Below the pieces are notes generated by a model. That model searched no databases. It was not told the origin of the DNA and worked only from the letters and a program-made list of their open reading frames with translations. Source: an uncultured Ruminococcus sp. (GTDB taxonomy: Bacteria > Bacillota > Clostridia > Oscillospirales > Acutalibacteraceae). From it: a stretch of DNA of 64,000 bases. The DNA lies in contig CACYDP010000036.1 in the NCBI GenBank assembly GCA_902773135.1, positions 1 to 64,000 on the forward strand, in the 5' to 3' direction. This document shows, one piece after another, positions 32,348 through 42,600 of the stretch. Numbering within the stretch: position 1 is the stretch's first letter; each line of letters opens with the position of its first letter. The position numbers and the translations under genes are program-made.

Positions 32348-33580
32348 ATGGCTTTTAAAACACGAAACTATCCAGTGATTGAAATCACACACAAAGGCGA
32401 ACTCAGCATTCGCAGCGGTCATCCGTGGGTATATGAGGGCGAAGTTGTCAAAATCAGCGGCACACCGGAAAACGGTGAACTGGTCGATGTCATCTCTCCC
32501 AAAGGCAAATATCTTGGAACCGGATTTTATAATGCTGTATCAAAAATACGGGTAAGAATTATATCCACCAACGCAAATGACCGGTTTGATACAGCCTTTT
32601 TTGAAAGACGTATCCGCTATGCCTGGAATTACAGAAAAACCGTTATGGGAAATGACCTGAACAGCTGTCGTGTCATCTTCGGAGAATCGGATTCATTCCC
32701 CGGACTTACTGTTGATAAATTCAACGATATACTGGTGACTCAGACACTTTCGCTCGGCATAGAAATGAGAAAAAATATAATATTCCCTCTCTTGTATAAA
32801 ATTCTGAATGAGGACGGTATGAACATTAAGGGCATTTACGAACGAAATGATGTCAGCATACGAAAACTGGAGGGAATGGAAGAAAACAAGGGCTTTTACC
32901 ATCTTGACGAAATTGATACGCCTTCTTCCACATCGACCGTCATTAATGAAAACGGTATCAAATATCACGTTGATTTTGAGAACGGTCAGAAAACGGGTTT
33001 CTTTCTCGATCAGAAATACAACCGTCTTGCCGCAGCCAAAATCGCCAAGGGCAAAAGGGTGCTCGACTGCTTTACTCATACGGGTTCCTTTGCATTAAAT
33101 GCCGTGATGGGCGGTGCGGAACACGTTTGTGCAGTAGATATTTCACAGGACGCCGTTGATATGGCGAGAAACAATGCCATATTGAACGGATTTGAAGACA
33201 AAATGTCGTTCAGAACCGCTAACGTGTTCGACCTTCTCCCGAATATGCCCAAAGACGAAAAATATGACTTCATTATCTTAGATCCTCCCGCTTTCACTAA
33301 ATCACGTTCCACCATTGATTCGGCAATGCGTGGCTACAAAGAAATCAATCTGCGTGCCATGAAACTGCTTCCGAGCGGAGGCTACCTTGCTACCTGCTCC
33401 TGTTCGCATTTTATGTATGATGACCTTTTCCGGAAAATGCTGAAAAGTGCAGCACTTGATGCACACGTTTCCCTCAGAAGAATCGAAGCACGCCAACAAG
33501 CCCCCGATCACCCTGTTTTGATGAACGTCCCCGAAACAGACTATCTGAAATTTTACATATTCCAAATTGTCAACAATTAA
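32348..33580 (+). CDS. rlmI: Class I SAM-dependent 23S rRNA methyltransferase, RlmI type
   Basis: 410 residues starting at ATG 32348 after CGGAGG. N-terminal PUA domain (LSIRSGHPWVYEGEVVKISG ... GYLGTGFYN-like), a linker domain with VIFGESDSFPGLTVDKF, and a Rossmann methyltransferase domain: VLDCFTHTGSFALNA (motif I), VCAVDISQDAVDMARNN, and the catalytic FIILDPPAFTKSR. In E. coli RlmI makes m5C1962 of 23S rRNA; members in Firmicutes are assumed to do the same. Confidence 0.88.
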   Translation: MAFKTRNYPVIEITHKGELSIRSGHPWVYEGEVVKISGTPENGELVDVISPKGKYLGTGFYNAVSKIRVRIISTNANDRFDTAFFERRIRYAWNYRKTVMGNDLNSCRVIFGESDSFPGLTVDKFNDILVTQTLSLGIEMRKNIIFPLLYKILNEDGMNIKGIYERNDVSIRKLEGMEENKGFYHLDEIDTPSSTSTVINENGIKYHVDFENGQKTGFFLDQKYNRLAAAKIAKGKRVLDCFTHTGSFALNAVMGGAEHVCAVDISQDAVDMARNNAILNGFEDKMSFRTANVFDLLPNMPKDEKYDFIILDPPAFTKSRSTIDSAMRGYKEINLRAMKLLPSGGYLATCSCSHFMYDDLFRKMLKSAALDAHVSLRRIEARQQAPDHPVLMNVPETDYLKFYIFQIVNN

Positions 33581-33621
33581 TAGCTATCACAAAAATCAAA
33601 GTATTGGGAAAGGGGTTTTGG

Positions 33622-33651
33622 GGAGAACCTTTTTTCTGAGAAAGGTTCTCC
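33622..33651. repeat. Palindromic intergenic element
   Basis: GGAGAACCTTT and AAAGGTTCTCC pair perfectly around a 8-9 base loop, inside a G-rich/T-rich context (AAGGGGTTTTGGGG before, AAAAGAAATG after). No T-tract follows on either strand. The form suggests an interspersed palindromic repeat rather than a terminator. Confidence 0.45.
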
Positions 33652-33705
33652 AAAAGAAATGACCGACAAAGTTGATTTCTGTGCTTTTTGTGCCAAGTCA
33701 TTGAA

Positions 33706-33734
33706 TTGACACGGAAAATATTGTGTGGTATAAT
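33706..33734 (+). promoter_or_regulatory. Consensus promoter of ilvBNC
   Basis: TTGACA (33706-33711) and TATAAT (33729-33734) with a 17-base spacer. The leader is only about 20 bases, so there is no room for a T-box or attenuator. Confidence 0.85.
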
Positions 33735-33760
33735 TGGAAGCATTGGAGAGGAGGAATTTC

Positions 33761-35380
33761 ATGATAAGCGGTGCTGAAATTATGGTAAAATGTCTTCAGG
33801 AAGAAGGCGTTAAAATTGTATTCGGTTATCCGGGTGCTGTTATATGCCCGTTTTTTGATCATCTTTATGATACGGATATTCAAGCCGTTCTCGTTCGTCA
33901 GGAACAAAATGCCGCTCACGCTGCCAGCGGATATGCCAGAGCTGTTTCCAAGGTGGGTGTCTGCGTCGCAACTTCGGGTCCCGGTGCCTTGAATCTGATC
34001 ACAGGTATTGCTACCGCCTATATGGATTCTATCCCTATGGTCGCCATTACAGGTCAGGTTCGCAGCGATGTTCTCGGTCGTGATGTTTTTCAGGAAGCGG
34101 ATATAACAGGTGCCTGCGAATCTTTTGTCAAACACAGCTACCTTGTGAAAAATACGGAGGATCTGCCAAGAATCTTCAAAGAAGCTTTTCACATTGCAGC
34201 AACAGGCCGTCCCGGTCCGGTACTGATCGATGTTCCCGTTGATGTGCAGGAAAATATGATCGAAAATTTTGAATACCCCGAAAAAGTCAATATTATCGGC
34301 TATAAACCCAGTGTTCACGGTCATCCTATGCAAATCAAACGTGCAATGGAAATGATTGCTCAGTCAAAGCGTCCCGTGATTTGTGCGGGCGGCGGTGTTC
34401 TGACGTCCGGGGCAAAACCAAAACTCCGTGAGTTTTCAAAAAGAACCAATATCCCCGTTGTATCAACGATGATGGGCATCGGTGTTATGCCGTCAAATGA
34501 CCCTCTTTACGTTGGAATGATCGGCTCTCACGGCACTAAGGCTGCCAACAAAACTATCCACGAAGCTGATCTTGTCATACTTTGCGGTGCAAGAGTCGGC
34601 GACAGAGCAGTTGCTTCTCCCGAACAAGTCGTTGAACACGCTAATGTTATCCATATTGATATTGACCCTGCCGAAATAGGAAAAAATATGAAAACAACCA
34701 TTCCTATCGTAGGTGATATAAAAAATGTTCTTTACCAGATGCTCAAAAGCATTGATTACTCCGCACCGGACGAATGGCTGAATGATATTCGTTCGTGGCA
34801 GGAAAATTACCGGCGTATACCCGAAAAATTTGAAGGTTTTGTGGAACCAAAAACGTTCATTTCCAAACTGTCTTCTATGATGCACAGCAAATCAATCCTG
34901 ATTGCTGATGTCGGTCAGAACCAGATATGGTGTGCCAACAACTTTCAAGTATCGGACGGACGTTTCTTTACTTCGGGCGGTATGGGCACAATGGGCTACT
35001 CCGTTCCTGCCGCAGTCGGTGCAAAATTTGCAAGACCAAACCGTAATGTTGTTGCTGTATGCGGTGATGGGGCTTTTCAGATGTCGCTGAACGAACTGGC
35101 AACGATTGCACAGAATCATCTCAATGTCAAAATCATTGTGATGGAAAACAATGTTCTCGGTATGGTTCACGAACTTCAGGATATGCATTACGGCAGCCGG
35201 TATGCGATTACCGAACTGAGTAATGTTCCTGACTTCCGGCAGCTTGCTGCTGCCTACGGCATTGATTCTGCCTGTGCCTGCTCCAATGAAGAGGCAGAAC
35301 AATATGCAAAACAAATGCTTAAAAGCAGCAAACCATTTATACTGATATGTAAGATTCACCCGAAAACATCCTCAAGATGA
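33761..35380 (+). CDS. ilvB: Acetolactate synthase large subunit
   Basis: 539 residues from the ATG at 33761, six bases after GAGGAGG; the open frame extends to a TTG at 33734 inside the -10 box, which rules it out. ThDP enzyme layout: GYPGAVICPFFDHLY at the start (family GYPGG), the activating Glu in RQEQNAAHAASGYAR, a central FAD domain (CAGGGVLTSG), and the ThDP motif CGDGAFQMSLNELATIAQNHLNVKIIVM (GDGxxxx...N). Condenses two pyruvates, or pyruvate with 2-ketobutyrate, in branched-chain amino acid synthesis. First gene of ilvBNC. Confidence 0.93.
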   Translation: MISGAEIMVKCLQEEGVKIVFGYPGAVICPFFDHLYDTDIQAVLVRQEQNAAHAASGYARAVSKVGVCVATSGPGALNLITGIATAYMDSIPMVAITGQVRSDVLGRDVFQEADITGACESFVKHSYLVKNTEDLPRIFKEAFHIAATGRPGPVLIDVPVDVQENMIENFEYPEKVNIIGYKPSVHGHPMQIKRAMEMIAQSKRPVICAGGGVLTSGAKPKLREFSKRTNIPVVSTMMGIGVMPSNDPLYVGMIGSHGTKAANKTIHEADLVILCGARVGDRAVASPEQVVEHANVIHIDIDPAEIGKNMKTTIPIVGDIKNVLYQMLKSIDYSAPDEWLNDIRSWQENYRRIPEKFEGFVEPKTFISKLSSMMHSKSILIADVGQNQIWCANNFQVSDGRFFTSGGMGTMGYSVPAAVGAKFARPNRNVVAVCGDGAFQMSLNELATIAQNHLNVKIIVMENNVLGMVHELQDMHYGSRYAITELSNVPDFRQLAAAYGIDSACACSNEEAEQYAKQMLKSSKPFILICKIHPKTSSR

Positions 35381-35404
35381 ATGTTCCCGTAAGGAGATTT
35401 GAAT

Positions 35405-35905
35405 ATGAAATATACACTTTCGGTTCTCGTTGAAAACCATCCCGGTGTACTTTCAAAAGTTTCGGGACTGTTCTCAAGACGAGGATTCAATATAGACAGT
35501 CTTGCGGTGGGAATTACCGAAGACAGTCATATTTCAAGAATGACCATCGTTGCCGACGGTGACGAATATGTTGTTGAGCAGCTTGAAAAACAGCTTAACA
35601 AAGTAATACCTGTCATTAAGGTACGTACTTATACCGAGGGCGGATTTATAAGCCGTGAACTTTCGCTTATCAAAGTCAATTGCCCTGCAAAACAACGGCT
35701 CGACATTATGAAAATTGCCGAGCTGATGGACGCAAAAATTGTCGATGTTGCCGTGAATACAATGACTCTGCAGTTTGCGGATACATTGGAACGTTTTGAA
35801 ACATTGACAGATCTATTAAAACCGTATGGTATCCGTGAAATTGTACGAACAGGTACGGTCGCAATCGAAAAAGATTCCGCCGCACAGCACAAACAGACGG
35901 TTTGA
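35405..35905 (+). CDS. ilvN: Acetolactate synthase small regulatory subunit
   Basis: 166 residues; ATG at 35405 has AAGGAG eight bases upstream. The N-terminal ACT domain has the classic LSVLVENHPGVLSKVSGLFSRRGFNIDSL and ITEDSHISRMTIV; a second ACT-like domain follows (residues about 80-160, ending LLKPYGIREIVRTGTVAI). It binds valine and tunes the large subunit encoded 24 bases upstream. Confidence 0.93.
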   Translation: MKYTLSVLVENHPGVLSKVSGLFSRRGFNIDSLAVGITEDSHISRMTIVADGDEYVVEQLEKQLNKVIPVIKVRTYTEGGFISRELSLIKVNCPAKQRLDIMKIAELMDAKIVDVAVNTMTLQFADTLERFETLTDLLKPYGIREIVRTGTVAIEKDSAAQHKQTV

Positions 35906-35953
35906 CGGGTTTCATATACAAAAAAATTCAAATTAAATCTGGAGGTCTTTTAA

Positions 35954-36964
<1,011 letters not shown>

Positions 36965-36993
36965 TTTGATATATCATTCGTATCATCTTTTTG

Positions 36994-37024
36994 CGGCAGT
37001 ATCTGTTTACGACAGATACTGCCG
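36994..37024 (+). terminator. Terminator of ilvBNC
   Basis: A 13-base-pair stem, CGGCAGTATCTGT with ACAGATACTGCCG, a 5-base loop and a TTTCAT tail 30 bases after the ilvC stop. Confidence 0.85.
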
Positions 37025-37081
37025 TTTCATATTGAACACAATTGATTTTTAAAATGCCGAAAATTGTTGCTTATTTCCGGA

Positions 37082-37110
37082 TTGCTGTCTGTATGAAACT
37101 ATGATATAAT
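37082..37110 (+). promoter_or_regulatory. Promoter of the restriction-modification pair
   Basis: TTGCTG (37082-37087) and TATAAT (37105-37110) with a 17-base spacer, 24 bases before the restriction endonuclease start. Confidence 0.65.
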
Positions 37111-37133
37111 ATAATTATCGGAAGGTGAGATTA

Positions 37134-38036
37134 ATGAATTTTGAAACTTTTTTGAAACAAATAATGAATCTGTCAGAGAATAAATCAACGAAATTTTCGG
37201 AATCTTCCGAATATATCAAAAATACGGTTAATCAGTTAGACAGGAATTCATTGTTAGACATTGTAAAAGAAATCGGCACTATTCCCGAACAAATAACTGC
37301 CAGTTCGTCCTGTGAAAAGTTATTTTCAAAAGCATCGGACTGTATCCTTGCAAAGTGCTTTACAGAACTGGGTATACCGTCTGTTGCAGTAAACGAAAGA
37401 GGAAACAGTGCTGATATTATAGCAAAAAGCATCCACGGATATACATTAGTGGCAGATGCAAAAACATTCCGTTTAAGCAGAACTGCAAAAAATCAAAAAG
37501 ATTTTAAAATTGATACATTAAGCAACTGGAGAGGCTCTGAACACGATTACGCTTTGTTGGTTGCTCCGTATTTTCAATACCCCTCAACCACAAGCCAGAT
37601 ATATTCTACATCACTAGAAAAAAGTGTTTGTCTTCTTTCATGGGAACATATTCTTTTTTTATTGATCAATCATATAAAAGAAAATGATATTCTTAGTTTG
37701 GAATCAATATGGAATATTCCTGTACGCATCGCCAGAGATACACGCATCGCATTTGCTGACAAAATGAATTGTCAGTTCCCCTACATTAACAGAATGCTCT
37801 GCGAACGAATTTCAAAACCAACTGAAGAATTCATAAAACATTTGGAATGTTGTAAAGTACATACCTGCCAAAGAGGTAATACTGAGTTAAGGTATCTTAA
37901 CGATGAAAAAGAAAAAATCAAAAAACTCACCAAAGATGAAGCAATATCAGAATTACTAAAAAGTAAAAAAGTTTTGGAACGTATCTCAACAATCGAAAAA
38001 TTTATGTCTTCTTTATCATATCAGGGAGAAAATTAA
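37134..38036 (+). CDS. HindIII-family type II restriction endonuclease
   Basis: 300 residues, the same length as HindIII, starting at ATG 37134 after GGAAGGTGA. Compared from memory with HindIII, long runs agree: SSCEKLFSKASDCILAKCF (HindIII SSTQEKLFSKAGDIVLAKAF), the catalytic region LVADAKTFRLSRTAKNQKDF, and YFQYPSTTSQIY. The PD-(D/E)xK-type residues lie in NSADIIA ... VADAK. It should cut AAGCTT. It stands one base before its methyltransferase, in the order R then M. The pair is more AT-rich than ilvC before it and sits alone behind a terminator, which suggests acquisition by transfer. Confidence 0.9.
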   Translation: MNFETFLKQIMNLSENKSTKFSESSEYIKNTVNQLDRNSLLDIVKEIGTIPEQITASSSCEKLFSKASDCILAKCFTELGIPSVAVNERGNSADIIAKSIHGYTLVADAKTFRLSRTAKNQKDFKIDTLSNWRGSEHDYALLVAPYFQYPSTTSQIYSTSLEKSVCLLSWEHILFLLINHIKENDILSLESIWNIPVRIARDTRIAFADKMNCQFPYINRMLCERISKPTEEFIKHLECCKVHTCQRGNTELRYLNDEKEKIKKLTKDEAISELLKSKKVLERISTIEKFMSSLSYQGEN

Positions 38037-38037
38037 A

Positions 38038-38934
38038 ATGGGAAAAGTTATATTGGGTGATTCTATCAATGAAATCAAAAATATTGATACAAACTCCATT
38101 CATCTCATTCTTTCCGATATTCCTTATGGTATATCATTTGATGAATGGGATGTTTTGCATCACAATACCAATTCTGCTCTGCTCGGCAAAAGCCCTGCAC
38201 AATCCAAAAGCTCTCTTTTTAAAACAAGAGGAAAGCCTCTTAATGGTTGGTCAGAAGCTGATAAAAAAATTCCTGTCGAATATTATCATTGGTGTTCTCA
38301 ATGGGCAGCAGATTGGCTCAGAGTTTTAAAACCCGGAGCAAGCTGTTTTGTTTTTGCAGGTCGAAGATATGCACACAGATGTATTTGTGCATTAGAAGAT
38401 GCCGGATTTATCTTTAAAGATATGATTGCCTGGGAAAAAGATTCTGCTGCACACAGAGCACAAAACGTATCTGTTGTTTTTGACAGAAGACACGATACGT
38501 CCAACAAAGAAAAATGGTCAGGATGGAAAATAGGGAACTTACGCCCTTTGTTTGAACCTGTGCTATGGTTTATGAAGCCATATAAAATAGGCAATACCCT
38601 AACAGATAATATAGTAGAACATCACGTTGGTGGTTATAACGAAACCGCTATTAAGAACAATCCTTTGTTAAACAATGGTATTGAAATATGTTCCAATATT
38701 ATAAAATGTAAAACCGAAAAAACAGACAGAGGTTTACACCCTGCACAAAAGCCTGTTTCTCTTATGAAATATTTAATAGAATTAACTACCATAGAAGGTC
38801 AGATCGTTTTAGATCCATTTTGCGGCTGCGGTTCAAGCTTACAAGCTGCTAAAGAACTTTCAAGAGAATATATCGGCATTGAAATCAACAAAGAATATTA
38901 TGATACCGTATGCAAAAGATTAAATGTCAATTAA
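38038..38934 (+). CDS. HindIII-type DNA adenine methyltransferase
   Basis: 298 residues (M.HindIII is about 309). Motif IV is LSDIPYGISFDEWD, where catalytic DIPY replaces the usual DPPY as in M.HindIII, and comes before the SAM-binding motif LDPFCGCGSSLQAAKELSREYIGIE, giving the beta-class order. A target recognition region lies between (about residues 60-220). It should protect AAGCTT by N6-methylation. HindIII sites occur in this window (for example near 15943, 16102, 34182, 40171, 55583 and 57533), so the host must be methylated and shows no strong site avoidance here. Confidence 0.88.
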   Translation: MGKVILGDSINEIKNIDTNSIHLILSDIPYGISFDEWDVLHHNTNSALLGKSPAQSKSSLFKTRGKPLNGWSEADKKIPVEYYHWCSQWAADWLRVLKPGASCFVFAGRRYAHRCICALEDAGFIFKDMIAWEKDSAAHRAQNVSVVFDRRHDTSNKEKWSGWKIGNLRPLFEPVLWFMKPYKIGNTLTDNIVEHHVGGYNETAIKNNPLLNNGIEICSNIIKCKTEKTDRGLHPAQKPVSLMKYLIELTTIEGQIVLDPFCGCGSSLQAAKELSREYIGIEINKEYYDTVCKRLNVN

Positions 38935-38961
38935 ATATCCCATTTTATGGAGGAAACAACA

Positions 38962-39606
38962 ATGAAAATAAGATACCGGAATCGTCGGCACGCTAAACAA
39001 TATAAAACATCACATGCCTATATAGCTGGAATTTTTGCTATATTAGTTATGATGGTAGGAATTTGGTTGGTTATATCAGTCAATCACACAAAGCAGGCAA
39101 ATGATCAATATATGGAAACGGCTGTTGCCGTTGATGCCACCTGTACAAAAGTATGGTCGAAGCGTTCCGGCGGCAAGCACAAAACAACCCGCTACTATGC
39201 AAGTGCTGCTTACAGTTATGAATCAAAAAGTTATGAGTGCGATAAAATACGTGTAAATCACAAAACCAAAGTCGGTGATGTAATCACTGTATATATTCAA
39301 CCGGATAATCCTTCCCAATGGACAACGGGATATACCACTTCCGAATATGTCTTTTCTCTGATATTTTCCGGCTCTGCGATCCTGGTAGGAGGAATCATAC
39401 TGCTATCCGTTATCACCAATCACGCAAAATACAAAAAAAACAAGCGAAATGATCAGAACAATATCCCCTATTCCGGCAATAATAACAATAACCCTTTTGC
39501 CAACACCTATGATCATTATATGAATGGCAATTCTTCTTATAATGAAACTAACTCCTATTATAACAATTCTAACAACAACTACAATGATTATGACAACAAC
39601 CCATAA
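38962..39606 (+). CDS. DUF3592-like membrane protein with asparagine-rich tail
   Basis: 214 residues from the ATG at 38962, eight bases after GGAGG. A basic start (MKIRYRNRRHAKQYK), one membrane helix (about 20-40), an outer beta domain with TAVAVDATCTKVWS ... YYASAAYSYESKSYEC ... VGDVITVYIQPDNPSQW, which is the DUF3592 pattern, a second helix (about 128-150) and a low-complexity Asn/Tyr-rich cytoplasmic tail (NNNNNPF ... YNNSNNNYNDYDNN). Function unknown. It lies 28 bases after the methyltransferase and may share its transcript. Confidence 0.65.
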   Translation: MKIRYRNRRHAKQYKTSHAYIAGIFAILVMMVGIWLVISVNHTKQANDQYMETAVAVDATCTKVWSKRSGGKHKTTRYYASAAYSYESKSYECDKIRVNHKTKVGDVITVYIQPDNPSQWTTGYTTSEYVFSLIFSGSAILVGGIILLSVITNHAKYKKNKRNDQNNIPYSGNNNNNPFANTYDHYMNGNSSYNETNSYYNNSNNNYNDYDNNP

Positions 39607-39613
39607 CTAACCA

Positions 39614-39654
39614 AAAAACGGTGCGTAACCTTTATCAGATTACGCACCGTTTTT
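39614..39654. terminator. Bidirectional terminator before nifJ end
   Basis: A 15-base-pair stem AAAAACGGTGCGTAA with TTACGCACCGTTTTT, followed by T on the plus strand and, read from the minus side, by TTTTTTGG. It serves both converging genes. Confidence 0.88.
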
Positions 39655-39675
39655 TATTTGAAAGGGAGCATCAAT

Positions 39676-42600
39676 TTAAATTTGTGAACGCTCTTTCAGT
39701 TCATCATATCTTGCAGCAGATCTTTCTTCTGCTTTCTGGAACAATTCTTCTGCTCTTTCGGGGAACGAACGTGTCAAAGCACTGTAACGTGCTTCACCCA
39801 TAATAAAGTCACGATAAGATGTCTTCGGAGCTTTGCTGTCAAGAATGAACGGATTTTTGCCCTCTGCTTTGAGCAGCGGATTGTATCGGAACATATTCCA
39901 GTAACCGCACTCAACAGCTTTTTTCATTTCTGCCTGACAGTTCTTCATACCGCCCTTGATCGAATGCATTTCGCAGGGAGCGTAACCGATAATCAGTGAC
40001 GGACCCGGATATGCTTCTGCTTCTTTGATGGCTTTGAGCGTCTGATTCTGATCAGCACCCATTGCTATCTGGGCAACGTAAATGTAACCATAAGACATTG
40101 CAATATCAGCAAGGCTCTTCTTGGCAATTGCTTTACCTGCCGCAGCAAACTGTGCAACCTGACCGATCTGTGAAGCTTTTGATGCCTGACCGCCTGTATT
40201 CGAGTAAACTTCGGTATCGAATACCATAATATTAATATCGTCACCCTGTGCGAGAACGTGGTCTACACCGCCAAAACCGATGTCGTATGCCCAACCGTCG
40301 CCGCCGAAGATCCATATAGATTTCTTTGCAAGATATTCCTTGTTTTCCAGAACATCTTTTCTTTCGGCACAACTGCAATCGAGTTTTTCAAGCTCAGCGA
40401 CAACAGCCTTTGTTGCTTCGGCATTCTTTTCACCGTCATCTTTTGTTGCAAGGAATTCTGCAATTGCCGATTTTACGGAATCCGGAGCGTGTTCCTTAGA
40501 GGCAATCACGTTAAGATCTTCTATCAATCTTTCACGAATCGCTTTCTGACCAAGATACAGACCATAGCCGTGTTCTGCATTATCTTCAAAGAGAGAGTTT
40601 GCCCACGCCGGACCGTGACCGTCTTTGTTAACTGTATACGGTGATGTAGCTGCCGGACCGCCCCAGATAGAAGAACAGCCTGTTGCGTTGGAAATATACA
40701 TTCTGTCACCAAACAGCTGTGTTACAAGACGTGCATAAGATGTTTCAGCACAGCCTGCACAAGAACCTGAGAATTCAAGAAGCGGCTGCTTGTACTGGCT
40801 GCTGACAATAGTAAGGTTAGAAGCGGTTTCGGGTTTTTCGGTAACATTTGCAACACAGTAGTCAAATACAGGCTGCATATCTTCCTGTGTTTCACGAGCA
40901 ACCATTTTAAGAGAGTTTGTCGGACAAACACCTACACAAACCGAGCAGCCCATACAATCCATCGGTGAAACAGCCAGTGTATACTGATAGTCTGTTTTAA
41001 CGATCGGCTTGGGAGCAATCTTAATGTTTGACGGAGCTGCAGCTGCTTCTTCTGCTGTCAGTGCAAACGGTCTGATGGTAGCGTGCGGGCACACGAAGGA
41101 ACACTTGTTGCACTTTGCACAGGTTACTTCGTTCCACTCGGGAACCATCACTGCAACGCCACGTTTTTCATATGCCGAAGCACCCAGCTCAAACGTACCG
41201 TCAACGTGATCAACAAAAGCAGATACAGGAAGTGCATCGCCGTCCATTTTATCAACAGGCTCAAGAATGGTTTCTACCATTTTCACGGTTTTTTCTTTAC
41301 CTGCCAAGGTAGATTCTTTCTTTGATTCGCTTGCCTCTGCCCAATCAGCAGGAACATCGATCTTAACAAATGCAGTAACGCCGGCATCAATTGCCTTATG
41401 GTTCATATCAACAATGTCCTGACCTTTTTTGAGGTATGACTTTGTTGCTGCATCTTTCATATGCTGAACAGCTTCTTCAATCGGCATAATCTTTGCAAGT
41501 GCAAAGAATGCTGCCTGAAGAATTGTGTTGGTTCTCTTGCCCATACCGATCTTTTCAGCAAGATCAATCGCATTGACGGTATAAAGCTGAATATTGTTCT
41601 TGGCAATATATTTTTTGGTTTCGGCATTCAGGTGAGTATTCAGTTCATCTGCACTCCATTGGCAGTTAATGAGGAATACGCCGCCCGGCTTAACGTCCTG
41701 AACCATCTTATAACCTTTCAGGATATAGGAGGGGTTATGACAAGCCACGAAATCGGCTTTATTGATATAGTACGGGCTTTTGATCGGTTTGTCACCGAAA
41801 CGGAGGTGAGAAATCGTAACACCGCCGGTTTTCTTGGAGTCATACTGGAAGTATGCCTGTACATATTTCTGTGTATAGTCACCGATAATTTTAATGGAGT
41901 TTTTGTTGGCACCAACTGTACCGTCGCCGCCCAGACCCCAGAACTTGCACTCAATCGTACCTTCTGCTGCTGTATTCGGAGCAGGTTTTTCTTCGAGTGA
42001 AAGATTGGTAACATCATCAGTAATACCGATAGTAAACTGTGCTTTAGGCTCGTCTTTTGCCAGCTCTTCATAAACTGCAAATACACTTGACGGAGGAGTA
42101 TCCTTGGAACCCAGACCGTAACGACCGCCGATGACTCTGATACCGGTTCTTCCCTGTGCCGCAAGAGCAGCGATCACATCAAGGAAAAGCGGCTCACCGA
42201 GCGAACCCGGTTCTTTGGTTCTGTCAAGAACAGCGATTTTCTTTACGGTTGACGGAATAGCTTCGATCAGTTTGTCTGCTCTGAACGGTCTGTACAGTCT
42301 TACTTTAACAAGACCTACCTTTTCACCGTTGGCATTCATATAATCAATCACTTCTTCTGCAACGTCACAGATAGAACCCATAGCGATAATCACACGCTCT
42401 GCGTCCTCTGCACCATAGTAGTTGAAGAGTTTGTAATCTGTTCCGAGTTTATCGTTAATTTTTCCCATATATTTTTCTACGATGTCGGGAATTGCATCGT
42501 AGTACTGGTTACAGGCTTCTCTGTGCTGGAAGAATATATCACCGTTTTCGTGTGAACCTCTCATAACAGGACGTTCCGGATTCAATGCTCTCTTTCTGAA

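Noticed and set aside
33581..33760. T-box or attenuator upstream of ilvBNC
   Set aside because: The promoter is a consensus one with a 20-base leader; no room and no T-box sequence.
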